A stretch of DNA of 64,000 nucleotides from Mimachlamys varia (lineage: Eukaryota; Mollusca; Bivalvia; Pectinida; Pectinidae), in assembly GCA_947623455.1 (NCBI GenBank), contig OX392530.1:27993405-28057404 (forward strand), read 5' to 3'. Under the pieces are notes generated by a model. The model had not been told where the DNA came from, made no database searches, and was given only the letters and a program-made list of their open reading frames with translations. The position numbers and the translations under genes are program-made. Shown here one piece after another: positions 37,712 through 51,500 of the stretch. Each line of letters begins with the position of its first letter. Positions within the stretch are counted from its first letter, which is position 1.

Positions 37712-37858
37712 ATGGCGAAAGCATTACATTGTGTGGACTCGAAATGTGAATGCAAGATTTTTTTCTTTGACACTGACGGAATTGATGTTGCAAAATCATT
37801 TGCCGATGAATTTTCTTTGAGTGAATACCAAAATGGATTTTTGATAACATTTAATTAG
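37712..37858 (+). CDS. Small ORF of 48 residues, doubtful
   Basis: ATG in a fair context (AGACATGGCG) opens MAKALHCVDSKCECKIFFFD and continues to TAG at 37858. It follows the presumed promoter. It has three Cys near the start and no domain that I recognise. It could be an upstream ORF, a retained exon of the recombinase gene's 5' region, or chance. Confidence 0.2.
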   Translation: MAKALHCVDSKCECKIFFFDTDGIDVAKSFADEFSLSEYQNGFLITFN

Positions 37859-38227
37859 CACATTGACTTTAGAATTGTGATGCTGGCTTTACAAGATCAC
37901 AAACTATTTCACATTGTTTACGGAATAACGGGAATGCAGATTTTTTCACCAACAGCGATGAAATATATCTTGCTTTGACCTGTATACAAAATGTAGGTCA
38001 ACACGCAAGCATTTGACATAAATTGTAGGCCTAGGGTTAGTAAACAGTTTCAGGTACAGTAGATTCTACTAATATAAATGCAATGTCCTCAGATCCTGAA
38101 AGCTAGCGCTATATAAAAGTGTAATGTACAATGTACTACTGTAGGCAGTGTTACATAATTAGCGAGTGGCTCAATAATTAATATTAAAAAGCACATGTTT
38201 AGATTTATCTGATAACAGTGTAGCGGA

Positions 38228-38560
38228 TCTAGAACGGGTCGATCGTCGGCGACCAGATATCTCAATTGCAATTGGTTGAGCGTCCGTCTAGAGTTCAGAG
38301 GTTCCTGGTTTGAACCCCGGTCTGGCTGTGGATTTTTCCTCCTGTTACATTTGGTGCCTGTGACCAAACCTTGTTTCAACTTCAAGTATTTGGGTGTATA
38401 CTTTGCAAGGAATACCCGAACCTGGGTTGTAAATTGTGATGTCTTCGGGGACGAAGACTTTGTTAAAGGAGGGAGGAATGAGCGTCCGTCTAAAGTTCGG
38501 AAGGTCCGGGGTTCGAACCCCGGTCTGGCCGTGCATTTTTCCTCTCTTGTTACAACAGGG
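38228..38560 (+). mobile_element. tRNA-derived SINE with two box-B heads
   Basis: A box-A-like ATTGGTTGAGCGTCCG lies at 38270-38285 and a box-B-like GGTTTGAACCCC at 38307-38318. A second head part occurs about 203 bp later (GAGCGTCCGTCTAAAGTTCG, then GGTTCGAACCCC at 38510-38521). Both are followed by GGTCTGGC-TGTG-ATTTTTCC. The Pol III promoter parts mark a tRNA-derived SINE, and the repeated head suggests a dimer or tandem insertion. It is not a functional tRNA gene because the cloverleaf arms do not pair. Confidence 0.6.
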
Positions 38561-38744
38561 CTAATTTATTAAATTTTACATTTAAAAGAGAAATCTTGTG
38601 ATATTAATATTCAAAACTTAAGTGGTTTCAATTTAGAATTCTCATAATATTTTGGCAACCAATTAATATTTATTTAAGGCAAACCTAGTTACAAGCAGCC
38701 CATTGTGTTCACTCTGCAACTTAGAGAAACAATTGCTGTATAGT

Positions 38745-39015
38745 AGGAATGTCAACTAGTTCAAAAATTTACTTCAAAGTTTTGAAATACTTCTAGATGC
38801 ACTCTTAATTCTGTTCACAGTCAACAAAGATTAATTTATGTTTGGAACATGGTCTCAGACATATGATTATAGTAAAATTGATAATGAATTATTGTAAATA
38901 ATTAGAATAATCATATGAAGTTTCAATGGTTTATGAAATTTCATAATTGATTAATTGGAATTGGTTGTGTAATCGATCAATTTTCGATTATAATCGATTA
39001 TCGGAACAACACTAA
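38745..39015. mobile_element. Possible hAT-type MITE
   Basis: The right end, reverse-complemented, reads TTAGTGTTGTTCCGATAATC and GATTATAATCG, a sequence common at hAT MITE ends. The left end near 38745 (TAGTAGGAATGTCAACTAG) is a weak match. Low certainty. Confidence 0.3.
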
Positions 39016-39531
39016 TAAAACTTAAATACGTTTCTGCACATGTATGTACATATGTATGTTAAATATGCTGTTGATTTCCTATTTTTGTCGTCGGGTCCAT
39101 GTTTAATTGGAAATAATGCCACGCTTCTGAAATAAGCTTCATATTCACCGCCATTGTATAAGTCACAGTCAGCTAGCCGCTTGATAATTAGGTTACTATG
39201 CAGACATTACAAGCGTCAGTGATTGACAGAGACTAGCATAAATGACATTGAGTAATTTTAGAATCAAACCAAAATATAGAGTATACAAACTGAAAACCGA
39301 ACCGACAACGTTAAACTGCGGTTTATTGGTTTTTAACCAAACCGTCGTACCCCTAGAAAGAACCACAGTATATGTACCTATGGTATTGTGACTAGAGATT
39401 ACGACGTGTATTAACAATTTTTCAACACTGTCAAAATTTCTTGTCCCCTTTCACCTCTTGTATAGAACTATGATAATAAAATGTAGACAAGTATGCATAC
39501 ATTTAATTGTTGTATTTTCTTTACTCAGATT

Positions 39532-42500
39532 ATGGGACGAAGCAAAAAAAAACCCAAGCCTTACAGAAAACAATCTGAATCAAATCAGCCTAAAGGTACC
39601 AGTCATTCATTTACTTATCTTGATTTAAGACATTCATGTGGAATCGAGTGAAGACATAATTTTTATATAATTATATAGTTTACTTATTTATTTTAATCAT
39701 AGTGCGTTGTCATCCGCCGTACACCGTCTGTAAACTTTTCACATTTTTAACTTCTTCTCAAGTTCTACCAGTGCCGCTACAGCGGCCATCTTGAAAAACA
39801 CATTTCATACTTCTGCTGAGTTTCATTCTTTTCATTTCAGATGGATCCTGTATATTTGTGAAGCTTGATATGGTGGTGTGGTGGCCAGGATATGCCTCGG
39901 AGGGAAAAGGCTACTTCTATGATGAAGATGAATAGTACGTTATCTCATTCCTTTTTATATAGTTATTAGTTTTGAAGTCTCAAGTGACCCTTTTTCAAAT
40001 TGCCTTAAAAGAACGGATGCAGAAAACATTTTTAATATTCATTGTTGTAGCCCTCCTGTTGAATTGAGACTTGAGTTTTAGGGACTCATAATGTGTAAAT
40101 ATTCATGCAGGTTATGTTGCCGTGGTATTGTATTTGTTAAATAAAAACTGGCTTTGTTGGAAAATTTTCATCAGGGGGTGTTGGAGGGGCGGGGGGTATG
40201 AGTTAGCCCTCTTGACGACAGTTCTAGTTTATAATTAGGAAATCATATATTTTACAATGACTTGTTGGAATTCATTATAAGTTATTATAGCCGGTTGTGA
40301 TGACAGTTTATGTACCTCTTTGTCCTGAGTCACTGACTGACCCTATATGGGCTGATGGATTTGACCTAAAGGTTCAAATTAACAGAATAATTTCAAAAGT
40401 CTGTAGACTGTTAAAGCTCATGGACTTCTTGTTATATTTTACAGCATAACCCTCAACAAACATAATTGGAAGTATAGCTGCAGTGATGAACAGATAAGGA
40501 AATCACTAGGTATTAATTTGTTATAAATTAATCTGTTTTCATAAAACAAAGAGTAAGGCAGATCTTGGAAAATTCTTTAAATTTAATGAAAGTCTTGGAA
40601 AACCCCCTTAAAGATTTATTGAAAATCTTGTTATGCTTGGTTATGTAGTTATTATCCATATTGCTTTTTCTTTGAAAAAATAAAAATAAAACTAAGAATT
40701 TAGACATTACAAAAACTAGTTAACATGTAATTTATACAGATTGCACGACGGTCACTATCACAATGATAATTCCTGAAAAATATCTTTCGATATAGAAACA
40801 TTTCAAGCTTTACTATTCAAGTGATAATGTAATTTTATATATAGCATTTATAAGTCCAAAATGGCGCTTGAATTTGGTTGACAATATTTTGAAAACCCCT
40901 AAACTTCTGTTTCAAGCCTTAAGTTAATGTAAGAGCTTGATTGACCTTTTCAGAATGAGATGTTTACTTGTTTTGTTTTTTATATTACCATGTGATGTTA
41001 TGAGAATCAATTATATTTTAACAGGCAAGCTGAAAGGTGAAGATAGAAGAAAATTTTTTGATGATTTAGAAGCAACAAAGTCAAAGGTTAGTTTGTATAA
41101 GAAGTGTCAATGCATTTATTAGGTAATATTTGGCAACACCATGAATTTGAATGGTTTGTATATATTTATTTTCTTTAGTAAGAGTATCACATTTTGATTT
41201 TCTGAATGAGTTTAAAAGCACCAAAAATACATTGTAGCTCTGCTTCCACACATTGGTATTTATACATGTGATTTTCATACATGTATGCACTTTCACAGAT
41301 AGAATTTAAAATGAGACAATACAAATTAGGGCTGTAAAGATACACCGCGGTACACCGAAAACTATGATAAATTTCTTAGGTTCGGTACACTTTTCATTTT
41401 GCAGTATTTTTGTTTGAGTCAGTTTGGCCTGATCTGGTTAAGTTTTTAGTATGGATTCAATTTTGGCCAGAAATAATATTGCATGTAATGTACAATTTGA
41501 TAGGCTCTCGTAATAAATGCCGTCAAGTAACAAACATCATTTAAAAATTTTATCGCGAGTAGATATCGTGGGAGAATAAGTATCATGGCAATTTACATAA
41601 GTATATATATTGTTACAGCCCTAATAATTATGTGTTAGAAAACTGCAATTAATATTAGTAAATATTTTACGAAGAGTCTGAACACCCTTATAAGACAAAA
41701 AAAAGTATTATTCTTTTGACAATAATTTCCAGATTCCTGTTAAAATGTACATAGAGCAACCTGCGTCCTGTTATAGTTGTAAAAAAAGGTTTTTTGAATG
41801 TAATTGAAAAGGTGATTGTTAGTTTAATATAGTGGTTACTGGCCTGATATATACATGTATTTTCCTTTTATGTGTTCCTGCACATCCATGTCTTTAAAAA
41901 ATTCATATCTACAGAAAGCAGACAGTGGAATGACAGGACTTGTTGATGGACAAGAAGAGATACCAGATGATAACATTGATGAACAAGAAAGACTTGAAGA
42001 GAATGTCAAGGTAGATGATGACCAAGAGAATATTGTGAAGGATGGACAGATGATGGAAGATGACCAAGAGAAGATTGTGAAGGATGGACAGATGAAGGAA
42101 GATGACCAAGAGAAGAGAGTGAAGGATGGACAGATGATGGAAGATGACCAAGAGAAGAAAGTGAAGGATGGACAGATGATGGAAAATGACCAAGAGGAGA
42201 GAGTGAAGGATGGACAGATGATGGATGATGACCAAGAGAAGAAGAGAGTGAAGGATGGACAGATGATGGAAGATGACCAAGAGAAGAAAGTGAAGGATGG
42301 ACAGATGATGGACGATGACCAAGAGAAGAGAGTGAAGGATGGACAGATAATGGAAGATGACCAAGAGAAGAGAGTGAAGGACGGACAGATGATGGAAGAT
42401 GACCAAGAGAAGAGAGTGAAGGATGGACAGATGATGGAAGATGACCAAGAGAAGATAGTGAAGGATGGACAGATGATGGAAGATGACCAAGAGAAGAAAG

Positions 42501-45500
42501 TGAAGGATGGACAGATGATGGACGATGACCAAGAGAAGAGAGTGAAGGATGAGATGAACAGATGAAGGAAGATGATCAAGAGAAGAGAGTGAAGGATGGA
42601 CAGATGATGGGAGATGACCAAGAGAAGATAGTGAAGGATGGACAGATGATGGAAGATGACCAAGAGAAGAAAGTGAAGGATGGACAGATGAAGGAAAATG
42701 ATCAAGGGAAGAAGATTGTGAAGGATGGACAGATGATGGAAGATGACCAAGAGAAGAGAGTGAAGGATGGACAGATGATGGAAAATGACCAAGAGAAGAG
42801 AGTGAAGGATGGACAGATGATGGAAAATGACCAAGAGAAGAGAGTGAAGGATGGACAGATGATAAACGATGACCAAGAGAAGAGAGTGAAGGACGGACAG
42901 ATGATGGACGATGACCAAGAGAAGAGAGTGAAGGACGGACAGATGATGGGAGATGACCAAGAGAAGAGAGTGAAGGACGGACAGATGATGGACGATGACC
43001 AAGAGAAGAGAGTGAAGGATGGACAGATGATGGACGATGACCAAGAGAAGAGAGTGAAGGATGGACAGATGATGGACGATGACCAAGAGAAGAAAGTGAA
43101 GGATGGACAGATGAAGGAAGATGATCAAGAGAAGAGAGTGAAGGATGGACAGATGAAGGATGATGAACAAGAGATGTTGGTGGGTGATGAATGGAGGACA
43201 GATGATGAGCAAGAGATGTTGGTGGAGGATGGAGAGATAGCAGTTGATGAACTAGAAAGGATATCAGATGATGAACTAGAAAGGATATCAGATGATGAAC
43301 CAGAAAGGATATCAGATGATGAACCAGAAAGGATATCAGATGATGAACCAGAAAGGATATCAGATGATGAACTAGAAAGGATATCAGATGATGAACCAGA
43401 AAGGATATCAGATGATGAACCAGAAAGGATATCAGATGATGAACCAGAAAGGATATCAGATGATGAACTAGAAAGGATATCAGATGATGAACTAGAAAGG
43501 ATATCAGATGATGAACCAGAAAGGATATCAGATGATGAACTAGAAAGGACATCAGATGATGAACCAGAAAGGATATCAGATGATGAACTAGAAAGGACAT
43601 CAGATGATGAACCAGAAAGGATATCAAATGATGAACTAGAGAGCATAACACTAACAGATAGTCATGATGGAAACATGAGTACCAGATATGATGGGAACAT
43701 GGTCATGCTGAAGGAAAACAGAGAAATCTTTATTGGTTGGTATCTTTTTCAGTACTACTTCTGGGTAAAGGGTGTGGATACGGTAGGGTTGGTAGTTTGA
43801 AAACTGGTAGTTTTGGTCTACAATTGTTTAGGAAGTTATTCAAGAAAGAATTTCTTTGAAAAGATTTCAACTTGGTGCTCACAATCTCGTCTGCATATTT
43901 GAAAAAATGACATCATTTTATGTTTAAGGAAAATATTTAGTTATTCGCCGCTACATTTAAGTTATAAATTCAATTATTCCAATTATGTACATGTCATTTC
44001 TAATAGTTTGATGCTATGATGAATGCTACATTATTCTTACTTCTTTCACAAAGCTGATAAAGAAAAACCGGATCTGGAGCAAGTAATGGATTCTTGCAGC
44101 GAGGACAGCAACTGCTCGGTGATTTGGCCCATATTGGTTTGTATTAAACTGTCTCCATGACTTTAAAAGAAATGAATTTAATTCAGTACAGCTTTTCCTG
44201 TAAAAAGTTTAATTACTCCCTGCCTTGGTCACAGCTGTTTACATATGATTAACACTTGAGTCTTTTATCATCCATTGTGTAGCACTACAGATGATTATCA
44301 TATATACTGGATAAAACGCATGTTTACACATTTAGAAGTAAAGATATGATTTTCTGCCGAATTCTTTAGTTAAAGTTAACCTGAATAACCGATTAATGGA
44401 TATATTATGATTAGTTATTATGTGCATTACAGAGTGTTAATCTGATAAAGACCAGAATCTTAAAGAGAGGGCAAACCAATGAGTGAGTATATTGTTTATG
44501 CGTGTGCATCATATGTTGTGAATGTATAAACAGAAGAAGTCTGTTCCCGTCGGCTTTGATTTACATGGTCAAAGTTCAAGGTCACATCACAGTAATATGT
44601 GATTTGCGCTGGGATTTCAATGATTATATACTTGTGCATGCAGCTTTAACAAAAAATATCAATGATTGAATGACTTCGCACATGATATTAAACCATACAC
44701 TAAACTTATTTTTAAAACAACAATTCTTTTGATGTTATAACAAATACATTTATTTGTAGCTCACATGAAGACGGTGATACTGATAGCAGTGTTCATGACT
44801 ATGATTCTGACAGCAGAGACCCTTCCTATAAGCCACAGAAGTCTGATGAACTTGATGATAGGTATATACATGCAATAAACATAAATATGTAAAACTTGCA
44901 TGAACTGGCCACATAAATGAGATTTCATAAATCTCCTGCAAATAACTTGCATTCATGTTGTTAATAATTGTCAAGTGTAGTTTTAGACTTCCAAATTTTT
45001 GTTTGAAATTTTGGCTTCATGCATTTCAATAGGGATATTTTACACAATTCAAATTTAAGATTGTTGTATTCGTTTCCTTGACCAATTTTTACCTCAAACT
45101 GCGAAACACATATTTTCTGTCAGGATCAAGAATCATAATGTCAAATATCAAGATTTCTCTCCGTCAAGTTTGTGAGGAATATTACCATAAACTTTCTCTT
45201 TGTCAAGTTTGTGAGGAATATTACCTTAAACTTTCTCTCGGTCAAGTTTGTGAGGAATATTACCTTAAACTTTCTCTCGGTCAAGTTTGTGAGGAATATT
45301 ACCTTAAACTTTCTCTCGGTCAAGTTTGTGAGGAATATTACCTTAAACTTTCTCTCTGTCAAGATTGTGAGGAATATTACCATAAACTTTCTCTCTGTCA
45401 AGTTTGTGAGGAATATTACCTTAAACTTTCTCTCTGTCAAGATTGTGAGGAATATTACCATAAACTTTCTCTCGGTCAAGTTTGTGAGGAATATTACCTT

Positions 45501-48500
45501 AAACTTTCTCTCGGTCAAGTTTGTGAGGAATATTACCTTAAACTTTCTCTCGGTCAAGTTTGTGAGGAATATTACCATAAACTTTCTCTTTGTCAAGTTT
45601 GTGAGGAATATTACCTCAAACTTTCTCTCTGTCAAGATTGTGAGGAATATTACCATAAACTTTCTCTCTGTCAAGATTGTGAGGAATATTACCATAAACT
45701 TTCTCTTTGTCAAGTTTGTGAGGAATATTACCTTAAACTTTCTCTCTGTCAAGATTGTGAGGAATATTACCTTAAACTTTCTCTCGGTCAAGTTTGTGAG
45801 GAATATTACGTTAAACTTTCTCTCGGTCAAGTTTGTGAGGAATATCAGATTATAAAGCATTCTCTCATCTACAACCTATTTTTTCTGTCAATCTGAAAAT
45901 CAAGCTTTACTCTTAACAAGGTTGATTGGAAAATCAGGTCAGGCCTGATGTGGATTCTTTAACCTGATCTGAAATATTTTAATTTCTCTCTGAATTAATG
46001 GGGAACAAAATTATTGAAATCTTTGTCATTGAAATGTTTGCAAATTGTCATTAAAATGTTTGAAAGTATAGGATTAAGTGGAATCTAGAGCAAGTTTTAG
46101 ATTGAGATATGGAGTTTCCTTCTGGTGGATTTGCTTGTTTTGGAAATGATTTTCAATTTAGTGAAATCCTTGCCTTCTGTGGTGACAAGAACATGGATGT
46201 ATTGGATCTACAGATATGTGGAACAAATTTCATTGTGTTTTTTAATTTTTCTGAAATGTTGTGCTGCAAGCAATTTTGCTTTTCTGAAAGGTTCAGTGGG
46301 ATCTTCTACACAATAACTTCTTTGCTGTTATTTTAACTTTGATCTATCTTGACATAACAACATGGACTGGAGGATGGATACTGTTATGATTGTATTTGTG
46401 GACTGTAAAGCCAATATTTGTGATTTCAACTCCAAAACATGATAATCAAACATTTAAAATTCTTTGTGATACAAGGTACATATACAAGTACTGTAGCATA
46501 TACTAAAACTGAGATATTAACTACACATTGAATGGAAACAATTTGGTCCTTGTGTGAAAGTAATTAACATATTATTATGTATTCGAATTGTTGAGCAGAT
46601 GGCAGAATAGTTTAAGATATACATTTTGAATCTTAATTAAATCATTAGAGAGCAGCTGTTCCAGATGATATGTGATTTTTTTTTTATAGCATGTTACAAT
46701 TATTATTATGCTGCACATCTAAGTAATACTGTCGGTATAATTTGTTTTTGTAAGTACCCTTTCTTTCAAATGTTTTAGGTTAGGAATGTAGTCTGATTAA
46801 AACCCATCATATTTTCATGTTTCTGTATAATCACAACATTAACATGGCAGTTTCTTGCAGGCATAGCTTTAGCAATGTAGATATTTGTTCAGAAAATGTA
46901 AATCTTTTCTTATTCAATATTTTATAGATATCCTGATATAAAAGATATCAAAACATGCACATCCGTTTATGATTTTGGTCTTGCCTTCGACAATAGTCGA
47001 CGAAAGTGAAACTTAAGGTCAACCGTGTTACTTTTATAACGGTGGCAGCAATGACGGCCACATCAATATTTGCGTAAAAGTCCACTTTAAACAATGCTAT
47101 TGCCATCCATTTGAATTGAAACTTGATGAGGTTACTGATACTATCATACTGCATGAACACATAACAATAATTTTGATGACATTATTGACATAGCGGTAAC
47201 AGCAAGTCATGTTATTACCCGTAATTCTTGTTGATGTACAAAGATTTATTCAATTTTCCTCTTTCAAATTTTGGAAGCTTTATTTAGCATGAAATGTAGT
47301 TAACTGTTTGAGGGTAATTTGACTTAATACTATGGTAATAGAATGACGTGTTGAACTTGTTCAACAAGCACTCTCTATTTGGGAAACTGGTAGACTTTAT
47401 CACCCTATTTGATACTTTGATATCAAAATGCTTTGGATAAAGTCATTGCCCTAATATTTTATCATTATGCATTTTAATATTGTCCAGATAGCTTGTCTCT
47501 TAGATTTTACAAATCTTTAACTTCGAATCTGTGTTGGATTTGTAACGGTTACTTCTTTAAAGCAATTAATCTTTATAAACAATCCTTTGGATTTATATAT
47601 AATTGTCAGTGTTACAAGAATCAAAGTCACTATATGGCATACTGCACATGTTCTGCCCTGCCCTGTCTAACCCTTCATTATTGAAATATTAAGATCAATT
47701 CTATGCTATAGAAACATTACAACTTGTTTCTTCTTAAGCAAACACAGTTTTAATACATTTCAGTGAGACAGATGCAAGTGACCACAATGATTCCAGTGCA
47801 TTGACCATCATCAAGAAAAGAAAGGTATTAATTGAGTCAAACCTGTCTTACAAACCCCTGTTTATATTGACTTACTGTTTAATGCAACCAATGACCTTCA
47901 AAGTTTTTATCCCCTCTACACTACAGAAACCCTGTATTCAGTCGTTAAATCCTGATCACAACAACTTAATGCCCTTAACCTCTTGGTTTTAAGTTTAAGA
48001 TAATTTTGGGCAGTTAGTTGCCAGGTACTGAATGTAGGTCGGTGTTTTCACTCCGGGTACTCCGGTTTTCATCATCCTCCAAAACCTGGTGTACGTGACA
48101 TTAACTTGTGTCAAGTGGCCAGCAGTCCTATTTGACCTTTATGACAGTTCCCTTGAATAATGGCTCCATTAAACATGGCACCGGGGTCTTTGTATTTTTC
48201 AATTATAACAAATATACGTAGTATAATCACTTTCACCAAAATTTTGAAACCATTTAGTAGCAATAAGCTATTTAACAATTGACTGTTACCGATTGACCTC
48301 TTGTTCATTTTACCATTAAAATTTATTTAGGATATTGCACCTGTATATGGGCTTTATATATAATATGTATATATGATGTTTTGTTTTTTTTATTGGGAAG
48401 ATAAAGACTATGTGTACTGGTATTTTATCAAAATTACAGTGTAAAATAATGCATGTAACTGGCAATATTAAGCACAGGATGTTAAATTTACTTGTACCTG

Positions 48501-51500
48501 GCTGTTGCAGGTGTCTGCAGATCAAGATGAATCAGAACCTGAAATAGACATGGCTTCTCCTGAAACAGGTAAATTTTATTTAACAGTATGTTAATAAATG
48601 AACATCTGTCTATCATTAATCCATGGTTCGCACTTGTGTTCAAACACTTTTAAAAAATGATTAAAGTCCTTGAAAAAACCTGGAATATAACGGATGTCCT
48701 TGAAGATGATTGACTCTGCTTGTACATTAACACCATACTCAGATACAATTTCCATGTGAATTATAAGTGATTAACAGTAGAAAAAGTAAAACAAGTGAGC
48801 AATTCAGAACAATTGGGCCTCTTGTTTACATTTCAAAATTCTCTAATGTTCCAATTGGAACAGGTTGCTTTCTATCGCCATTGCATTGTAGATGGAAAGA
48901 TAAACAAGGAAGCAAAGATGTAATATGTTGTAATACTTTTGCTGTTTGTAGATTGTGTTGTGCTGTTTCAAAAAAGGCTGATGGAAGCAGAAAATATGAT
49001 AAAAGGCAGGCATGTTTTTACTGTGGTGGGCTTTTTGCAAAGATTTCTTCACATCTTCAGAACATACACCAAGATGAAGCTGCTGTATGTGCAATTCTCG
49101 CAAAACCAAAGCATGGTGACGAAAGAAAAAAGGGTTGGCAGGAACTAAGAAACAAGGGTAATTTCCATCATAACATCAAGATTCTGACTGGGTCATGTGT
49201 GGGAAACATAATTGTTGACAGACGACCGACTATGGAAAAAGGAAATGATTGTTTTCTCCCATGCCCAGCATGCTTGGCCTTCATCTTAAAAGACGACTTA
49301 TGGCGGCATTCCAAGACCTGCCGATTCATTGATGGTCAGAAAGATGAAAAATCTATCAAAAAAGAGGCAACACTGAAAGAGGCAACACTGTTACTTCATG
49401 GCTCAACTTCATCATCAGAGAATGAAGAAAGTAAAAGATTTCACCAGGAAGTATTGGAAGGCATGAAAAAGGATAAAGTTTTTGACATTATTACACAAGA
49501 CAAGCTATTGGTTCTCTTGGGCTCCAAATTGCTAATAAGGAATGGCCGTGAAAGAGTAGGAAATGTGAGACAAAAAATACGGGAAATGGGACGTCTCCTT
49601 CAGGTATTACCAAAAACAGTAGAGCAAAGTTCAATGAGTGACTTCCTAACTCCTGAAAAATTTGATGCTGTTGTATGTGGTGTGAAAAAACTCTGTGTCC
49701 TTGAAGGAGAAACAATGCGGGGATGTGACAAGTTACAGAGACCTGCACTGGCCCTTAAAGTTGGACATACTTTGAAGAAGTTAGCCCAAATCAAAGTAGG
49801 TCAGGCTTTGCGCGATCAAAACGAAAAAGAAAGGAAAGATGCCGAGTCTTATCTGATTCTGCATAATGACGAATGGTGTGAACGTATCAGTAGTCATGCC
49901 CTTAACACACTCTCAGAAAGGAAGTTCAACAACCCCGATATATTACCGCTCACTGAAGACATTGTATGTCTGAGAAAATATCTTCTTGATGAGATGGAAA
50001 AAGTGGGAAAAGAATTGGACGAACAACCTTGCAGTAATACAAGTATGTGGAGACATCTCGCACAACTTACTCTCTGCAGGGTTTGTGTCTTCAACAGGCG
50101 TAGAGGGGGTGAAGTAGGAGAGATGTTGCTTGAGTCGTACATGGAAAGGAATACAGAGCAGGGATCCAAAGAATTAATATCATGTTTGGCACCAATTGAA
50201 AAGAAACTGATGGAAAGGTAAAATTGTATGTAAACATCTACTCTTTTCCTGGTTTTGGTACAACGATCAATATAGCCCTCCTTGTATGGGAGATACAGAT
50301 GACCCATCAATCTCTGTCTCGAAGATACAGATGCCCTTCACTATAATAATTACTCTATAACTTTAGTATTGAATGACCGATTCATGTTAGAAAAGTCCAA
50401 TTCACAGGTTTTTGTTATCATGATTAAGCAACTGATCACAGGTCCTTATAATTAGTTCACAACTAAGTGAAGGTGACAATTTTTGAAACCGTTTACTGAC
50501 AAACATTTTAATTCTTATGACATTTTAAAACAAAGTTTGTCTGAATTAAACAAAAAGTAACGTTAACCTGACCAAAGATCAAGGTCAAACGGTCAAAAGT
50601 CAATTGTGGTTTTGTAATTTGATCCATATGTCAAGGACAAAATGGGATTGATAAAATTATAGTTTTCCAGTTACGAATGCTGAAGTGTAATCAATTTTTT
50701 TTTTTAAATGGTCACATTTAATTTTAGCATACATTATATATGATTATTTGATCTGGATGCACTGTTATTAATTCAATTATGATATTAAAATGATATTAAA
50801 ATAGCCACTGCAGTCAAGTTGAATATGATTAGATCAAACTTTGGTATCACAAATTTAACACAAATTTAAAGTAAATTGTTTGGATTGTATCTCTGTGTTG
50901 ATGTTGACATTTGTATTTCATTGTCATACATTTGTATATATTTCCACTTTTATTAATATTCATTCATCTTCATGTTTACAGATTGCAGCTTGTAGATATC
51001 TTGGGGAAAAGAAAAAGGAAAGTTCCTGTTATTCTTACTGAAGACATGATAAAAAGTCTTGACTGCTTAAACAAACACCGGGCCGGAGTTGTAGTACCTA
51101 CAAACAAGTATTTGTTTGCAGCCCCAACAACAGCAAATGGTCATTTGAAAGGATGGGATGCTCTCAATGTCATATCTGGGAAAGTTGGCCTTATGCAACC
51201 TCGTTTGATGAGGACAACAAATCTGAGAAAATATGTGGCAACAGTTTCTCAGGTACGCCAATGGATGTGTAAAATGAACCTATTCTGCTCACCTTCGAAG
51301 GGATTTAAATGAAAATGTTTAGTTATGACATGTAGAGCTTAACAAAAGTTGGAAAATGATAAAGGTTTCAAAACTTAACAAAAAAACCCCCAAAAAGTGA
51401 ATAAATAACAAGAACTGGAATAGTAACAGTTTGATAGACTTTAAAGGATATTACCATAACGCAGGTCCTTAATGTAATGATTTGTTTTGATAATTAAAGA

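Noticed and set aside
38270..38525. Functional tRNA genes
   Set aside because: Box A and B are present, but the stems do not form a cloverleaf and the sequence continues into a SINE body.
36658..39500. Signal peptide exon for the EGF receptor
   Set aside because: I looked for a short minus-strand exon with a phase-1 donor and found none that I could support, so the 5' end is left open.
41836..43651. Long minus-strand frames (458 and 580 codons, Ser/His/Leu-rich)
   Set aside because: Antisense of the coding minisatellite; the plus strand is linked to phase-matched exons on both sides.
45078..45896. Plus and minus frames of 227-272 codons
   Set aside because: Products of the 39-bp intronic minisatellite, which is open in several frames.
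46109..46336. Phe/Cys-rich 75-codon frame
   Set aside because: Inside an intron, no splice sites in frame and no recognisable domain.
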